Below, piece by piece: positions 9,569 to 17,654 of a DNA stretch of 64,000 bases (positions are counted from its first letter, which is position 1; each line of letters starts with the position of its first letter). Source of the DNA: Paenibacillus sp. 1781tsa1 (GTDB taxonomy: Bacteria; Bacillota; Bacilli; Paenibacillales; Paenibacillaceae); NCBI RefSeq assembly GCF_024159265.1, contig NZ_JAMYWY010000001.1, forward strand, positions 5,146,001 to 5,210,000, written 5' to 3'. The notes under the pieces were generated by a model that was not told the origin of the DNA, searched no databases, and saw only the letters and a list, made by a program, of their open reading frames with translations. Both the position numbers and the translations under genes were made by a program.

Positions 9569-10249
9569 TCACGTTTGTTCCACGGCATATCCGCGTTGCT
9601 GCAACTCATCCAGTGCGGCTGCTGCATCTCGCTCAGGACATAATTGCTTAATCAAGTTCATGGTCACCGGTTTTTCTTCATATATCTCAGCTACAGCTTC
9701 CAACGGCACATCCTGGATATCGTAGTACCCTTTGGCCCAATCCACGTAATCTTCCGAGTCTTTATTCAAGTACTCCAGCAAAAATTCTGCACCACCTCTG
9801 GCGTCCGCTTCACCTTCCTCGGCCATCGCCATCTGAATCCAGTTACCAACCTTCCATGACAAGCCATTCCCTTCCTGCCATAGGCAAAAAGTCACATTCT
9901 CCAGATCCAATGTCTCCTCATGATCCCGCAGAACAGCCATCAATGTCTTCGGCACTTCATCGTACATGCCCGGGTAGATCTCACCATCCTCACGAGCATG
10001 CGGACTTAAAGGTGACTCATGATCGAATCCCTTGATCAACGTGCCTGAATTCGTAAATAATACATGCAGATGATCACCTGCGCCGTTATCGATGCTTCCC
10101 CATGCCACTCCTGGCTGAAGTTCTTCTTCATAATGATGTACACGCAGCCAGTCTTCCTCCGAAAATATGATATCCAGTGCGGCAAGTATTCTCATCCGTT
10201 TACGCAGGGCATCTGCATTCATCATCGTTGTCTCGTTCCAAACCTGCAT
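9569..10249 (-). CDS. Hypothetical acidic protein in SUKH cluster
   Basis: A 226-residue acidic protein, start supported by GGAGGG six bases before the ATG at 10249. The N-terminal half carries WLRVHHYEEELQPGVAWGSI then GDHLHVLFTNSGTLIKGFDH, which resembles Paenibacillus and Bacillus proteins of unknown function found near SUKH genes. No catalytic motif, signal peptide or membrane segment was recognised. It sits between the DUF6386-like and SMI1/KNR4 genes in one transcription direction with short gaps. A role in toxin immunity is possible but unproven. Confidence 0.7.
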   Translation of the reverse strand: MQVWNETTMMNADALRKRMRILAALDIIFSEEDWLRVHHYEEELQPGVAWGSIDNGAGDHLHVLFTNSGTLIKGFDHESPLSPHAREDGEIYPGMYDEVPKTLMAVLRDHEETLDLENVTFCLWQEGNGLSWKVGNWIQMAMAEEGEADARGGAEFLLEYLNKDSEDYVDWAKGYYDIQDVPLEAVAEIYEEKPVTMNLIKQLCPERDAAAALDELQQRGYAVEQT

Positions 10250-10277
10250 ATGAATCCCTCCTGTTCACCTATGTACA

Positions 10278-10745
10278 CTAAATTCGAATTAATCCATCCA
10301 GCGTGTTATTTCCCTGAGTACTTGGTGTCATGACAATTGCGATCCGACTGGCTTCTCTGTAGATGATACACGCATAGTTTCCGGGCTTTAGCTGAAACAG
10401 GACCCCTTCACACGTCTCATCAGGCTCCAGTTCACCGCCAGTAACATCATCAGCCGCTCCCAGATAGACGTGCCCAGACGGAACTTGCAGATGATATACC
10501 TTTTCCCGTTTCGCTACGTCATCTGAATCTGATTCCACCTCTGCATCCTCCAAGCTCCATTCCACCTCATATACTCCATCCGCACCCAGATTCAGGAACA
10601 GACAATGGCCTGCATTCACCTCAGTCAGCTCATCTTCCGGAATGGACCACCAATCCGAAGTATCCTCGAAACGGTGCTTTAACGCTGCCAGATCATACAG
10701 GCACAATGTTGCCGTATCTGTAACCATTTGAAATGTTCCTCTCAT
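10278..10745 (-). CDS. DUF6386-like family protein
   Basis: A 155-residue protein whose start is placed at 10745 (MRGTFQMVTDTATLCLYDL) after a purine-rich ribosome site; the frame is open 19 codons further up. The pattern TDTATLCLYDLAALKHR, then DWWSIPEDELTEVNAGHCLF and LNLGADGVYEVEW, is what I recall for DUF6386, a family frequently found beside SUKH-type immunity genes. Biochemical function unknown. It is the first gene of the four-gene leftward cluster. Confidence 0.7.
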   Translation of the reverse strand: MRGTFQMVTDTATLCLYDLAALKHRFEDTSDWWSIPEDELTEVNAGHCLFLNLGADGVYEVEWSLEDAEVESDSDDVAKREKVYHLQVPSGHVYLGAADDVTGGELEPDETCEGVLFQLKPGNYACIIYREASRIAIVMTPSTQGNNTLDGLIRI

Positions 10746-10933
10746 ATTCCCCCGTCCCTTCCTGTCAGATTCAGGTCTGACCTCAGAAATATATTTCATC
10801 ATTATATCAAGCCTAATTCACGTGTAAAAGGAACACTTGAACCATCTCTGCTTTCGCAACTCTTCATTTCTCGCTCCAAACGGTCGATATAAGCATAACT
10901 GACTTTTTTGAACTTGATGGAGGAAGCCAAGCC

Positions 10934-11311
10934 ATGTCAATGAATAATAGAAAAGAACCCTTTCGCTACACATTGAAGGAACCAATTAACTTTGAGATCT
11001 ATATTCTCAGCATCAACGGGGTCAATGCACCACCTAAACCCATTCAGGCTGAGTTATGTGATATCAGTCGGTCCGGCTGTCAGCTATCATTTCCGCTATC
11101 CCTTCCTGTCGAGAATAACGATATTCGGATTGGAATGAATATGCTGCTCTTCGAAGACCCTCTATATATGGAAGGTACTCTCCGCTGGGGTCAAGAAAAA
11201 AATACCTCATGGCACTACGGTGTCCAACTCGAAATGCAGGACGGTAACCAGGACCGCCTCTCCCGAGAGATGCGAATGCTTGCAGGACAAGGCAAAATTA
11301 TTGTGAAATAG
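10934..11311 (+). CDS. PilZ domain protein, probable c-di-GMP receptor
   Basis: A 125-residue single PilZ domain. The N-terminal basic motif (NNRKEPFRY) and the DISRSGCQLSFP motif (DxSxxG) are the two c-di-GMP contact elements of the family, followed by the beta-barrel strands MNMLLFEDPLYMEGTLRW and YGVQLEM. A good ribosome site (TGGAGGAAG) precedes the ATG. It stands alone, divergent from the DUF6386 cluster. Whether it controls motility or matrix production cannot be told from here. Confidence 0.85.
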   Translation: MSMNNRKEPFRYTLKEPINFEIYILSINGVNAPPKPIQAELCDISRSGCQLSFPLSLPVENNDIRIGMNMLLFEDPLYMEGTLRWGQEKNTSWHYGVQLEMQDGNQDRLSREMRMLAGQGKIIVK

Positions 11312-11340
11312 CGAGTGGCCATATAGGTTGGTAACCAAAA

Positions 11341-11377
11341 CAAAAAACAAAAAAAACAGCCCAATCAAATTGGACTG
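11341..11377 (-). terminator. Intrinsic terminator after NCS2 permease gene
   Basis: Minus-strand stem CAGTCCAAT/ATTGGGCTG with a three-base loop, followed by a long T-rich tract. Confidence 0.85.
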
Positions 11378-11394
11378 TGACGAGATGAAACACA

Positions 11395-12738
11395 TTATGC
11401 CGCTTTACTGACTGTCGCTGGTTGTTCCATTTTGGACCAGTTCACGGTTTTTTCGAGAAGTAATGATACCAATACGCCAATAACGAGACCATTGCTTATA
11501 ATCGGAACAAGATACATGGGCAAGTTTTGAAAGGCTTCAGCAGGAATATTCATTACAGCAACTCCAGTGAGTACCGGCAACGCTACACGATAGATCGTTT
11601 TAGAATTAAACGTCGTGCCCTCAAGCGTTCTTAATGCTGTACCGAACATCTGCAGATAGGCTACAAACAGAACGGCACTGCCTACGCTTGGTGGTATTTG
11701 TGCAAAAAAGGCTGTAACCGAAGGTGTAAGCCCCATCATACATAACAACCCCGCTCCAATAATAAAGGCAGCACGACGCAGAATGCGAGTGCTCTCCAGG
11801 AAGCCGATCGATGATGCAAATAAACCAAATGGCAGCACACCTACACAGGCCGACAACATCGAGAAAAGACCCGTTAACACGTATGAGCGTTGATATTGCT
11901 GACGGGTCGTCTCTGCCTGATAAAGTTTCTCTACCGTGCTTAATGTGGTGATCGAATTCGTCATATTCACCAGTCCCACAAAAAATGCAGTAATGACGAT
12001 TCCCGGTTCCCATCTTGGTGCTCCCCATGGAAACAGCGTTAGGCCTGTTGATGTGTGATTTGGCTGTCCACCATGTTGTCCAGGAAACAATAGACTATAG
12101 GCAATCCAGCCTGCCACAATTCCAATTAAGATCGCGTAGTTCCCCAGTTTCCCCTTACCCTTTAATTGAATCCATGCCACCAGAAATGCAATGACAACGG
12201 ATAGCGCGGCAACCGGCAGATCGAAGCGACCAAACTCCGTATATCCAATCATGCCTTTAAAAAAGTTCATGGTTAATTGAATCGTCATCAGAAACAGCAT
12301 GGCACTCTTCACCATCGGCGTAAACAGTTTCTGGAGCACTTGCGCCGCGCCTAGCCAGCCCAATATCATCATCGTCAGCCCCGCTAACAGAAAACCTGCA
12401 GCCAGGCCACCACCAATGCGCTCCAGACTCATACCTGCCGATGAAGCAGATACAGTCAAGCTCAGCGTCAATCCCCACCATAGTCCTGAAGGACCATCCA
12501 TGACTGCATAGCGGTGACCAAATACTGCTTGAAGAATACACACCGCTCCGGTAAGGATAAATGCGTGCTGCATGGAGGCAGCAATGGCATCCGGGGACAG
12601 ATGAAAATTATGTCCGATAGATAACGGAACCACAACAGTATTGGTAAACAGGAAGAAAAACCACTGTATGCCCGCTAAAATCATTGAAGATACGTCTTTC
12701 ATATTCTTTTGTGAAAAATGCTCTTGATGTCTATTCAT
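11395..12738 (-). CDS. Nucleobase permease, NCS2 family
   Basis: A 447-residue inner-membrane transporter with about 12-14 hydrophobic segments. It belongs to the nucleobase:cation symporter-2 (xanthine/uracil permease) family: TNTVVVPLSIGHNFHLSP near the start, the Gln/His-containing ILQAVFGHRYAVMDGPSGLW stretch, and FSMLSACVGVLPFGLFASSI in the second half. It resembles Bacillus YwdJ-type purine/pyrimidine permeases more than PyrP, but the substrate is not certain. It lies 50 bases after the ankyrin gene in the same direction. Confidence 0.88.
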   Translation of the reverse strand: MNRHQEHFSQKNMKDVSSMILAGIQWFFFLFTNTVVVPLSIGHNFHLSPDAIAASMQHAFILTGAVCILQAVFGHRYAVMDGPSGLWWGLTLSLTVSASSAGMSLERIGGGLAAGFLLAGLTMMILGWLGAAQVLQKLFTPMVKSAMLFLMTIQLTMNFFKGMIGYTEFGRFDLPVAALSVVIAFLVAWIQLKGKGKLGNYAILIGIVAGWIAYSLLFPGQHGGQPNHTSTGLTLFPWGAPRWEPGIVITAFFVGLVNMTNSITTLSTVEKLYQAETTRQQYQRSYVLTGLFSMLSACVGVLPFGLFASSIGFLESTRILRRAAFIIGAGLLCMMGLTPSVTAFFAQIPPSVGSAVLFVAYLQMFGTALRTLEGTTFNSKTIYRVALPVLTGVAVMNIPAEAFQNLPMYLVPIISNGLVIGVLVSLLLEKTVNWSKMEQPATVSKAA

Positions 12739-12788
12739 TTGTTAGCAATATCCTTTCACTCTTCTGTATCATAAACGCATAAGTGCTT

Positions 12789-13373
12789 TTAGACTTCGGT
12801 TAATAACCGTTCCATCTCCGCGTATTGATGCTGACGCGCATGTACGAGCGGTGTAATTCCGTCCCGATCCGCGATCTGTGGTTCTGCACCATATTGCAAA
12901 AGCAAGGCAACAATCTGCTGATGCCGTGGACCGCCATCTCCCAAAATGACTGCTTCCAGCAAGGCTGTCCACCCCAGATTGTTGATATGGTTCACATCCA
13001 CATCACTGCGTGTCAGCAGAAGCTCTACAATGTCCACATGCCCCCGATCAGCTGCTGGAATAAGGGCTGTACCGCCAAAACGATTCGTTAACCTTGTATC
13101 TGCACCTGCTTCAATGGCCAGTTCAACCATGTCATACATGCCCTCGGCACTCGCGTATAACAGCGGATTATCCAATCGTTTGTCCTGGAGATTAATGTCT
13201 GCTCCGGCGTCCACTAGCATTCTTGCCGTGTCCATCTTCTTACCGTGCACGGCAGCCATCAGAGGTGTTCGCCCCAATGCATCCCGTTCATTCAACTGGC
13301 TACCCTGGGTGATAAACCGAATGACCTCATCGGTATGTCCTGCTCGAGCGGCGTCATGTATTGTTCTAACCAC
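12789..13373 (-). CDS. Ankyrin repeat protein
   Basis: A 194-residue soluble protein made of about five ankyrin repeats (for example DALGRTPLMAAVHGKKMDTA, LDNPLLYASAEGMYDMVELA, GWTALLEAVILGDGG, DGITPLVHARQHQYAEMERL). The start is a GTG ten bases after GGAGG. It is likely co-transcribed with the downstream permease and divergent from the LysR gene. Ankyrin repeats mediate protein-protein contacts; the partner is unknown. Confidence 0.9.
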   Translation of the reverse strand: MVRTIHDAARAGHTDEVIRFITQGSQLNERDALGRTPLMAAVHGKKMDTARMLVDAGADINLQDKRLDNPLLYASAEGMYDMVELAIEAGADTRLTNRFGGTALIPAADRGHVDIVELLLTRSDVDVNHINNLGWTALLEAVILGDGGPRHQQIVALLLQYGAEPQIADRDGITPLVHARQHQYAEMERLLTEV

Positions 13374-13555
13374 GTTACTTCATCCTCCAATTCAACGTCT
13401 TCTCATGCAGTAACTTTCATAGAGAAACCAAGCGCTTTTAGTCAGGTATGCAAATCTAATGTATGTTAACATAAGAACGTAGTATATTAAAAATACATGT
13501 TTTGTTGGCTTTCCATACGAATTACATATAGATTGAAGGCAAAGGAGACAACCAC

Positions 13556-14461
13556 TTGGATATCAAACAATGTCGCTATTTCATTGCCATTGCTGAGGAG
13601 AAACAGATTACAGCAGCAGCCCGAAGACTTCACATGGCTCAGCCACCCTTAAGCCAGCAGCTTAAGTTAATGGAAGAAGAGCTTGGCGTGATGTTGTTTG
13701 AACGCAAAGGACGCATGATGGAACTAACACAGGCTGGTCGCAGCTTCTATGATTATGCGGTCACCTTGACCAAATATATGGAGGAAGCTGTCATGGAGAT
13801 GCAAAGTTTCCGTCACGGCATACGTGGCAAACTCGCCATCGGCATCAATACCATATCGGATCGTCTGATCCCGCAAGCACTACAGCAGTTCCGTACCACC
13901 CATCCACAGGTGACCTATAAAATTCAACAAAATGAATCGGCGCAATTATGCCGACTGCTGGAAGATGGCAAAATTGAACTTGCCTGTGTACGCATGCCTG
14001 TCCAGACCGAACGCTATGAGGTGCTGCACCTGCCACAGGAGCCCCTTTTCTATATTTCTTCCACTCCACTGGATAGCCCAACAGAGATGATCCCAGGAGC
14101 GGAGATGGGGACCTATTTTGAGCAGCTTACAGGCATCCCTCTACTACTTCCAAGTACAGAAGGACTCGGTATGTTCGAGCTAATTTTGGACAAATTCCGT
14201 GAGCATCAGGTCACCCCCTCCATCATGGGCGAGTGCTCAGACATTAATATGTTGCTGGAGCTGGTCCGACTCGGCTTCGCCAGTTCCATCGTGCCTCATA
14301 CGGTACTGCAGTTATACCAAGAGCACCCCTTCCACGTATACCGCCTTCAGGATCAGCATTCAACTGTCGGCTCGGCGCTGGTCTGGCTGCAGAACCGTTA
14401 TCTGTCCAAGCCTGCACAACACTTTGTGCAATTGGTACAGGGTATGCTTCCTGTGGTGTAA
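13556..14461 (+). CDS. LysR family transcriptional regulator
   Basis: A 301-residue LysR-type regulator. The N-terminal winged helix-turn-helix reads MDIKQCRYFIAIAEEKQITA, AARRLHMAQPPLSQQLKLME, EELGVMLFERKGRMMELTQA. The remainder is the two-lobed effector domain (RGKLAIGINTISDRLIPQAL and a second lobe with GIPLLLPSTEGLG). The start is TTG, eight bases after AAAGGAG. It is divergent from the ankyrin/permease pair (182-base spacer), so these are its most likely targets; the effector is unknown. Confidence 0.92.
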   Translation: MDIKQCRYFIAIAEEKQITAAARRLHMAQPPLSQQLKLMEEELGVMLFERKGRMMELTQAGRSFYDYAVTLTKYMEEAVMEMQSFRHGIRGKLAIGINTISDRLIPQALQQFRTTHPQVTYKIQQNESAQLCRLLEDGKIELACVRMPVQTERYEVLHLPQEPLFYISSTPLDSPTEMIPGAEMGTYFEQLTGIPLLLPSTEGLGMFELILDKFREHQVTPSIMGECSDINMLLELVRLGFASSIVPHTVLQLYQEHPFHVYRLQDQHSTVGSALVWLQNRYLSKPAQHFVQLVQGMLPVV

Positions 14462-14479
14462 CACAAGTAGAACAAAAAA

Positions 14480-14526
14480 AAAGCAGCAACTTCCCGGCTT
14501 TGAATCCGGTAAAGTTGCTGCTTTAT
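14480..14526. terminator. Bidirectional terminator between LysR gene and bglP
   Basis: Perfect stem AAGCAGCAACTT/AAGTTGCTGCTT with an inner CCGG/CCGG helix, A-rich on one side and T-rich on the other; it serves the convergent LysR and bglP genes. Confidence 0.9.
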
Positions 14527-14534
14527 TCTTTTGA

Positions 14535-16442
14535 TTAAGCTTTTGCTGTGAACAACAAATCTTTTTCTTTGATCGTAGTACGACCAGCAGACTCAATGGA
14601 CTCATACTGATGCATGTTTGTAATAATGACGGGTGTAATCGTTGTATAACCGGCTTTTTCGATCTGTTCCCGGTCGAACTCCATCAGGACATCACCTACA
14701 GCAACCTTCGCACCTGCTTGAACTTTAGGAGAGAAGAATTGACCTTTCAGCTTCACGGTATCAATTCCGATATGAATCAACATCTCTGCGCCTGTATCAC
14801 TTACCAGACCAATAGCATGTCCGCTCTTCGATAACGAGAACACAGTACCGTTAATTGGAGAAACCACACGTCCTTCCGATGGTTGAATCGCAAATCCTTT
14901 ACCCATAATCTCTTCAGAGAACGCAGGGTCCGGCACTTCGCTCAGCGGTTTAACTTCACCTGTGATTGGGCTGAAGATTTGCTCATCTTGTGCTTTTGCT
15001 TCTTCCGTTACAACAGCAGAAGTTGTTGTTGCTGCTGGTGCAGGCTCTGCTGCTGGTGCTACCGGTTGGGATTCACTTTCTTCTTGGAAGCCCAAGATAT
15101 ACGTAATGATTGCCGCAACGACGATGGCAATCAAACCGCCGGCCAACGCATAGAGCAATGTGCTAATTGCCGGACTGATAAATGCTGCCACACTCGGCAG
15201 ACCTGCAAGTCCTGTAATAACGTACGATTTAACATTGAAGATACCCATGAATCCACCGGCAACCGCTCCCCCGATAAGGGCTGCAATAAACGGTTTTTTG
15301 AACTTCATGTTGATACCGTACATCGCTGGTTCTGTAATCCCCATGATAGCTGTAAGACCTGTGGAATAAGCAAGGGATTTAGTTTTGCCATTTCTCGATC
15401 TAAGACCTACACCAAATGCCGCGCCACCTTGAGCCAAGTTAGCTGCAAACATCAATGGAATGATAAAGTCGTAACCCAGTGTTGTCATTGAACCAACAAC
15501 GATTGGCAGCAACGCATAGTGCATACCTGTAATGATTAGCAGTGACATCGTACCACCAATCAGAATACTTGCGAAGATGGACATGTTATCGAACAACCAT
15601 GAAATACCACCGGACAAACCATTACCAAGAACTGTACCCAATGGACCTACTGTCATCAATGTCAGTGGAACCATAATCAACAGGGTCACTGTTGGAACAA
15701 CCAAGAGTTTAAGTGAAGCATGCGTTACACGATCAACGGCTTTCTCAACATATGAAGCGATCCAAACTGCAAGAACAATTGGAATAACTGTAGAAGAATA
15801 CGTTGCTGCTATGACTGTAATCCCCATGAAAGATGAATTGTGACCATCGGCCAGCAATGCTGTAATGCTCGGATGCATAATGCCCGCTGCGAGCGCTGCG
15901 GCAATATACATATTGCTACCCAATTTACGTGCAGCACTGATTGCCAGAATGATCGGCAGGAAGTAGAACGCACCGTCACCAATTGCTGACAAAATGATAT
16001 AGGTTGAGCTTGTATCAGACAACCATCCAAGTGCGACAAGAATGGCCACGATCCCTTTGATCATACCTGCACCCGTAATCGCAGGCAGGATTGGTGTAAA
16101 CATACCTGAGATGAAGTCGAACAGCGCACTTATTGGATTTCTTTTTTTCTTTTCTCCAGTGGAAGCACTTGATGAGGCATTTTCTGCGTTTGGTGATTTG
16201 GACATGTTGCCAACGAGTGCGTTATACACGACAGGTACATCGTTACCGATGATAACCTGGAACTGTCCACCGTTCTCCATCACGCCCATAACGCCTGGTG
16301 TATTTTTCAGCGTCGCTTTGTCCGCTTTTTGGTTGTCATTCAGGTTAAATCTGAGTCTTGTCATACAGTGAGTGACTTGATCAATATTCTCTTCGCCACC
16401 AACAAGCTTCAAAATATCCTTGGACAATTGTTGTTTATCCAT
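14535..16442 (-). CDS. bglP: PTS beta-glucoside transporter, EIIBCA
   Basis: A 635-residue phosphotransferase permease that imports and phosphorylates aryl-beta-glucosides such as salicin or arbutin. Domain order is EIIB (residues 1-80, phosphorylated Cys26 in VTHCMTRLRF), EIIC (about 105-450, many membrane segments starting FISGMFTPILPAITGAGMIK), a Ala/Pro-rich linker, and EIIA (about 485-635, phosphorylated His near 557 in IHIGIDTVKLKG). AAAGGAG lies nine bases before the ATG. It is the last gene of the operon, preceded by its own RAT/terminator that begins six bases after the licT stop. It provides substrate to the two upstream 6-phospho-beta-glucosidases. Confidence 0.93.
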   Translation of the reverse strand: MDKQQLSKDILKLVGGEENIDQVTHCMTRLRFNLNDNQKADKATLKNTPGVMGVMENGGQFQVIIGNDVPVVYNALVGNMSKSPNAENASSSASTGEKKKRNPISALFDFISGMFTPILPAITGAGMIKGIVAILVALGWLSDTSSTYIILSAIGDGAFYFLPIILAISAARKLGSNMYIAAALAAGIMHPSITALLADGHNSSFMGITVIAATYSSTVIPIVLAVWIASYVEKAVDRVTHASLKLLVVPTVTLLIMVPLTLMTVGPLGTVLGNGLSGGISWLFDNMSIFASILIGGTMSLLIITGMHYALLPIVVGSMTTLGYDFIIPLMFAANLAQGGAAFGVGLRSRNGKTKSLAYSTGLTAIMGITEPAMYGINMKFKKPFIAALIGGAVAGGFMGIFNVKSYVITGLAGLPSVAAFISPAISTLLYALAGGLIAIVVAAIITYILGFQEESESQPVAPAAEPAPAATTTSAVVTEEAKAQDEQIFSPITGEVKPLSEVPDPAFSEEIMGKGFAIQPSEGRVVSPINGTVFSLSKSGHAIGLVSDTGAEMLIHIGIDTVKLKGQFFSPKVQAGAKVAVGDVLMEFDREQIEKAGYTTITPVIITNMHQYESIESAGRTTIKEKDLLFTAKA

Positions 16443-16474
16443 TGTGTTTTGCTCCTTTTATGTGTAATGAAGGT

Positions 16475-16565
16475 TAAAAAAAAACCTAAACACTGAATAA
16501 TGACAAAGCAGAAAAGCTTATCATTATTCAACGTTTAGGTTTTGCCCTTTTAGCAGTAACAATCC
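16475..16565 (-). promoter_or_regulatory. LicT-type RAT antiterminator and terminator before bglP
   Basis: Minus strand: the 32-base RAT runs from 16565 to 16534, starting GGATTGTTACTGCTAAAAGG and ending GCAAAACCTAAA, almost the textbook ribonucleic antiterminator. Its last bases form the 5' arm of a long hairpin (AAAACCTAAAC...GTTTAGGTTTT with inner GAATAATGA/TCATTATTC) followed by a T run at 16475-16483. The two structures exclude each other. The RAT starts only six bases after the licT stop codon. Confidence 0.93.
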
Positions 16566-16570
16566 TAATT

Positions 16571-17422
16571 TTATTCAATTGTTTGTTCATTTCTGACAAT
16601 TCGTTCAATATGAATGGTCAGATACAGTATTTCTTCCTTGGACAACACCCGATTATAGATCTTACGCGTATAGTCACTGATCCTTACTGCACATGCATGT
16701 GCTTCAGGATACTGCTTGCTCACCAAGTCATGAAGCGGATTATCTTCTTCTTTATCTTCAATCGCCGTTCCTTGCAACACACGTTGGGCAAAGAACTTCA
16801 GATGAGTTAAAAATCGATAATAACTCAACGAATCTTCATCAAGTTCAATCACAAAGCTACGTCTTACGATATTAAGAATGTCCTTAACGATATTCGTAAT
16901 ACTGATCGTTTCCCTCATCTCACCGTTCATCTGGGCATTAACCAGATGCATCGCAATGAATGCGCATTCGTCTTCGGGAAGCAGGACACCTAACGTTTCC
17001 TCGATAATCTGTAGCGCCTTGAGTCCAATGGCATATTCCTTCCGGTACATGCGCTTGATCTCCCAGAACAATGCGTTACGAATCTGCAATCCTTGACGAT
17101 GTCGATCAATGGCAAAATGAATATGATCCGTCAGTGAAATGTAGATGCTTTCATGCAGCTTCTCACCTAACACCGTCTCGGCATAACGGATAATCTCATC
17201 CGAGCACTCGACATATTCAACCGGGATATCAGACAGAAGCGTTTTTAGTTTCTGTGATACTTCCTTACTTTCAAGCGAGAATATTTTTTCGACGAGACTC
17301 TCGTCTATCGATTCACCAGTATGCTTTTTGAAGGCAATTCCACGTCCCATAACGACCAGTTCGTTTCCTCCCGGATCAATTACAGTGACTACGTTGTTGT
17401 TCAGCACCTTCTCAATTTTCAT
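16571..17422 (-). CDS. licT: Transcription antiterminator LicT (BglG family)
   Basis: A 283-residue RNA-binding antiterminator that stabilises RAT hairpins so that polymerase passes the overlapping terminator. The CAT RNA-binding domain (residues 1-55, MKIEKVLNNNVVTVID and VVMGRGIAFKKHTG) is followed by two PTS regulation domains. The four phosphorylatable histidines are visible: His100 and His159 in PRD1 (LTDHIHFAID, FIAMHLVNAQ) and His207 and His271 in PRD2 (FLTHLKFFAQ, LTIHIERIV), which closely match LicT. The start follows AAGGTGATG. The gene has its own RAT, so its expression should be autoregulated. Induction requires loss of phosphate donation from BglP and HPr-dependent activation, as known for the family. 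Confidence 0.95.
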   Translation of the reverse strand: MKIEKVLNNNVVTVIDPGGNELVVMGRGIAFKKHTGESIDESLVEKIFSLESKEVSQKLKTLLSDIPVEYVECSDEIIRYAETVLGEKLHESIYISLTDHIHFAIDRHRQGLQIRNALFWEIKRMYRKEYAIGLKALQIIEETLGVLLPEDECAFIAMHLVNAQMNGEMRETISITNIVKDILNIVRRSFVIELDEDSLSYYRFLTHLKFFAQRVLQGTAIEDKEEDNPLHDLVSKQYPEAHACAVRISDYTRKIYNRVLSKEEILYLTIHIERIVRNEQTIE

Positions 17423-17454
17423 TTCTTCACATCACCTTGCACCGTCAAAGTAGT

Positions 17455-17526
17455 AAAAGGCAAAACCAAAGCAGGTCACGAAATATGCCCCGCTTCTGGT
17501 TTTGCCTGATTGAACAGTAACAATCC
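17455..17526 (-). promoter_or_regulatory. LicT-type RAT antiterminator and terminator before licT
   Basis: Minus strand: RAT from 17526 to 17494, GGATTGTTACTGTTCAATCA then GGCAAAACCAGAA. The overlapping terminator uses GGCAAAACC/GGTTTTGCC plus a second helix AGCGG/CCTGCT; its T run is short (CCTTTTAC), so it may be leaky. This is fitting for a gene that needs basal expression. Confidence 0.88.
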
Positions 17527-17583
17527 AGTATTCATTAGCCTTAGGCCCATCTTACCATATAATTATCCATATGACAATGTTTT

Positions 17584-17600
17584 TGTGAAAGCGGTTAATG
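17584..17600 (-). promoter_or_regulatory. Possible cre-like site upstream of licT
   Basis: TGAAAGCGGTTAAT matches the CcpA consensus TGWAANCGNTNWCA at 12 of 14 positions, 60 bases before the licT RAT. It is suggestive only. Confidence 0.35.
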
Positions 17601-17654
17601 TGCGTTAATATGACATAAGAAGGTGCATAACAACTATGCCTGAAGAACTAGTAT

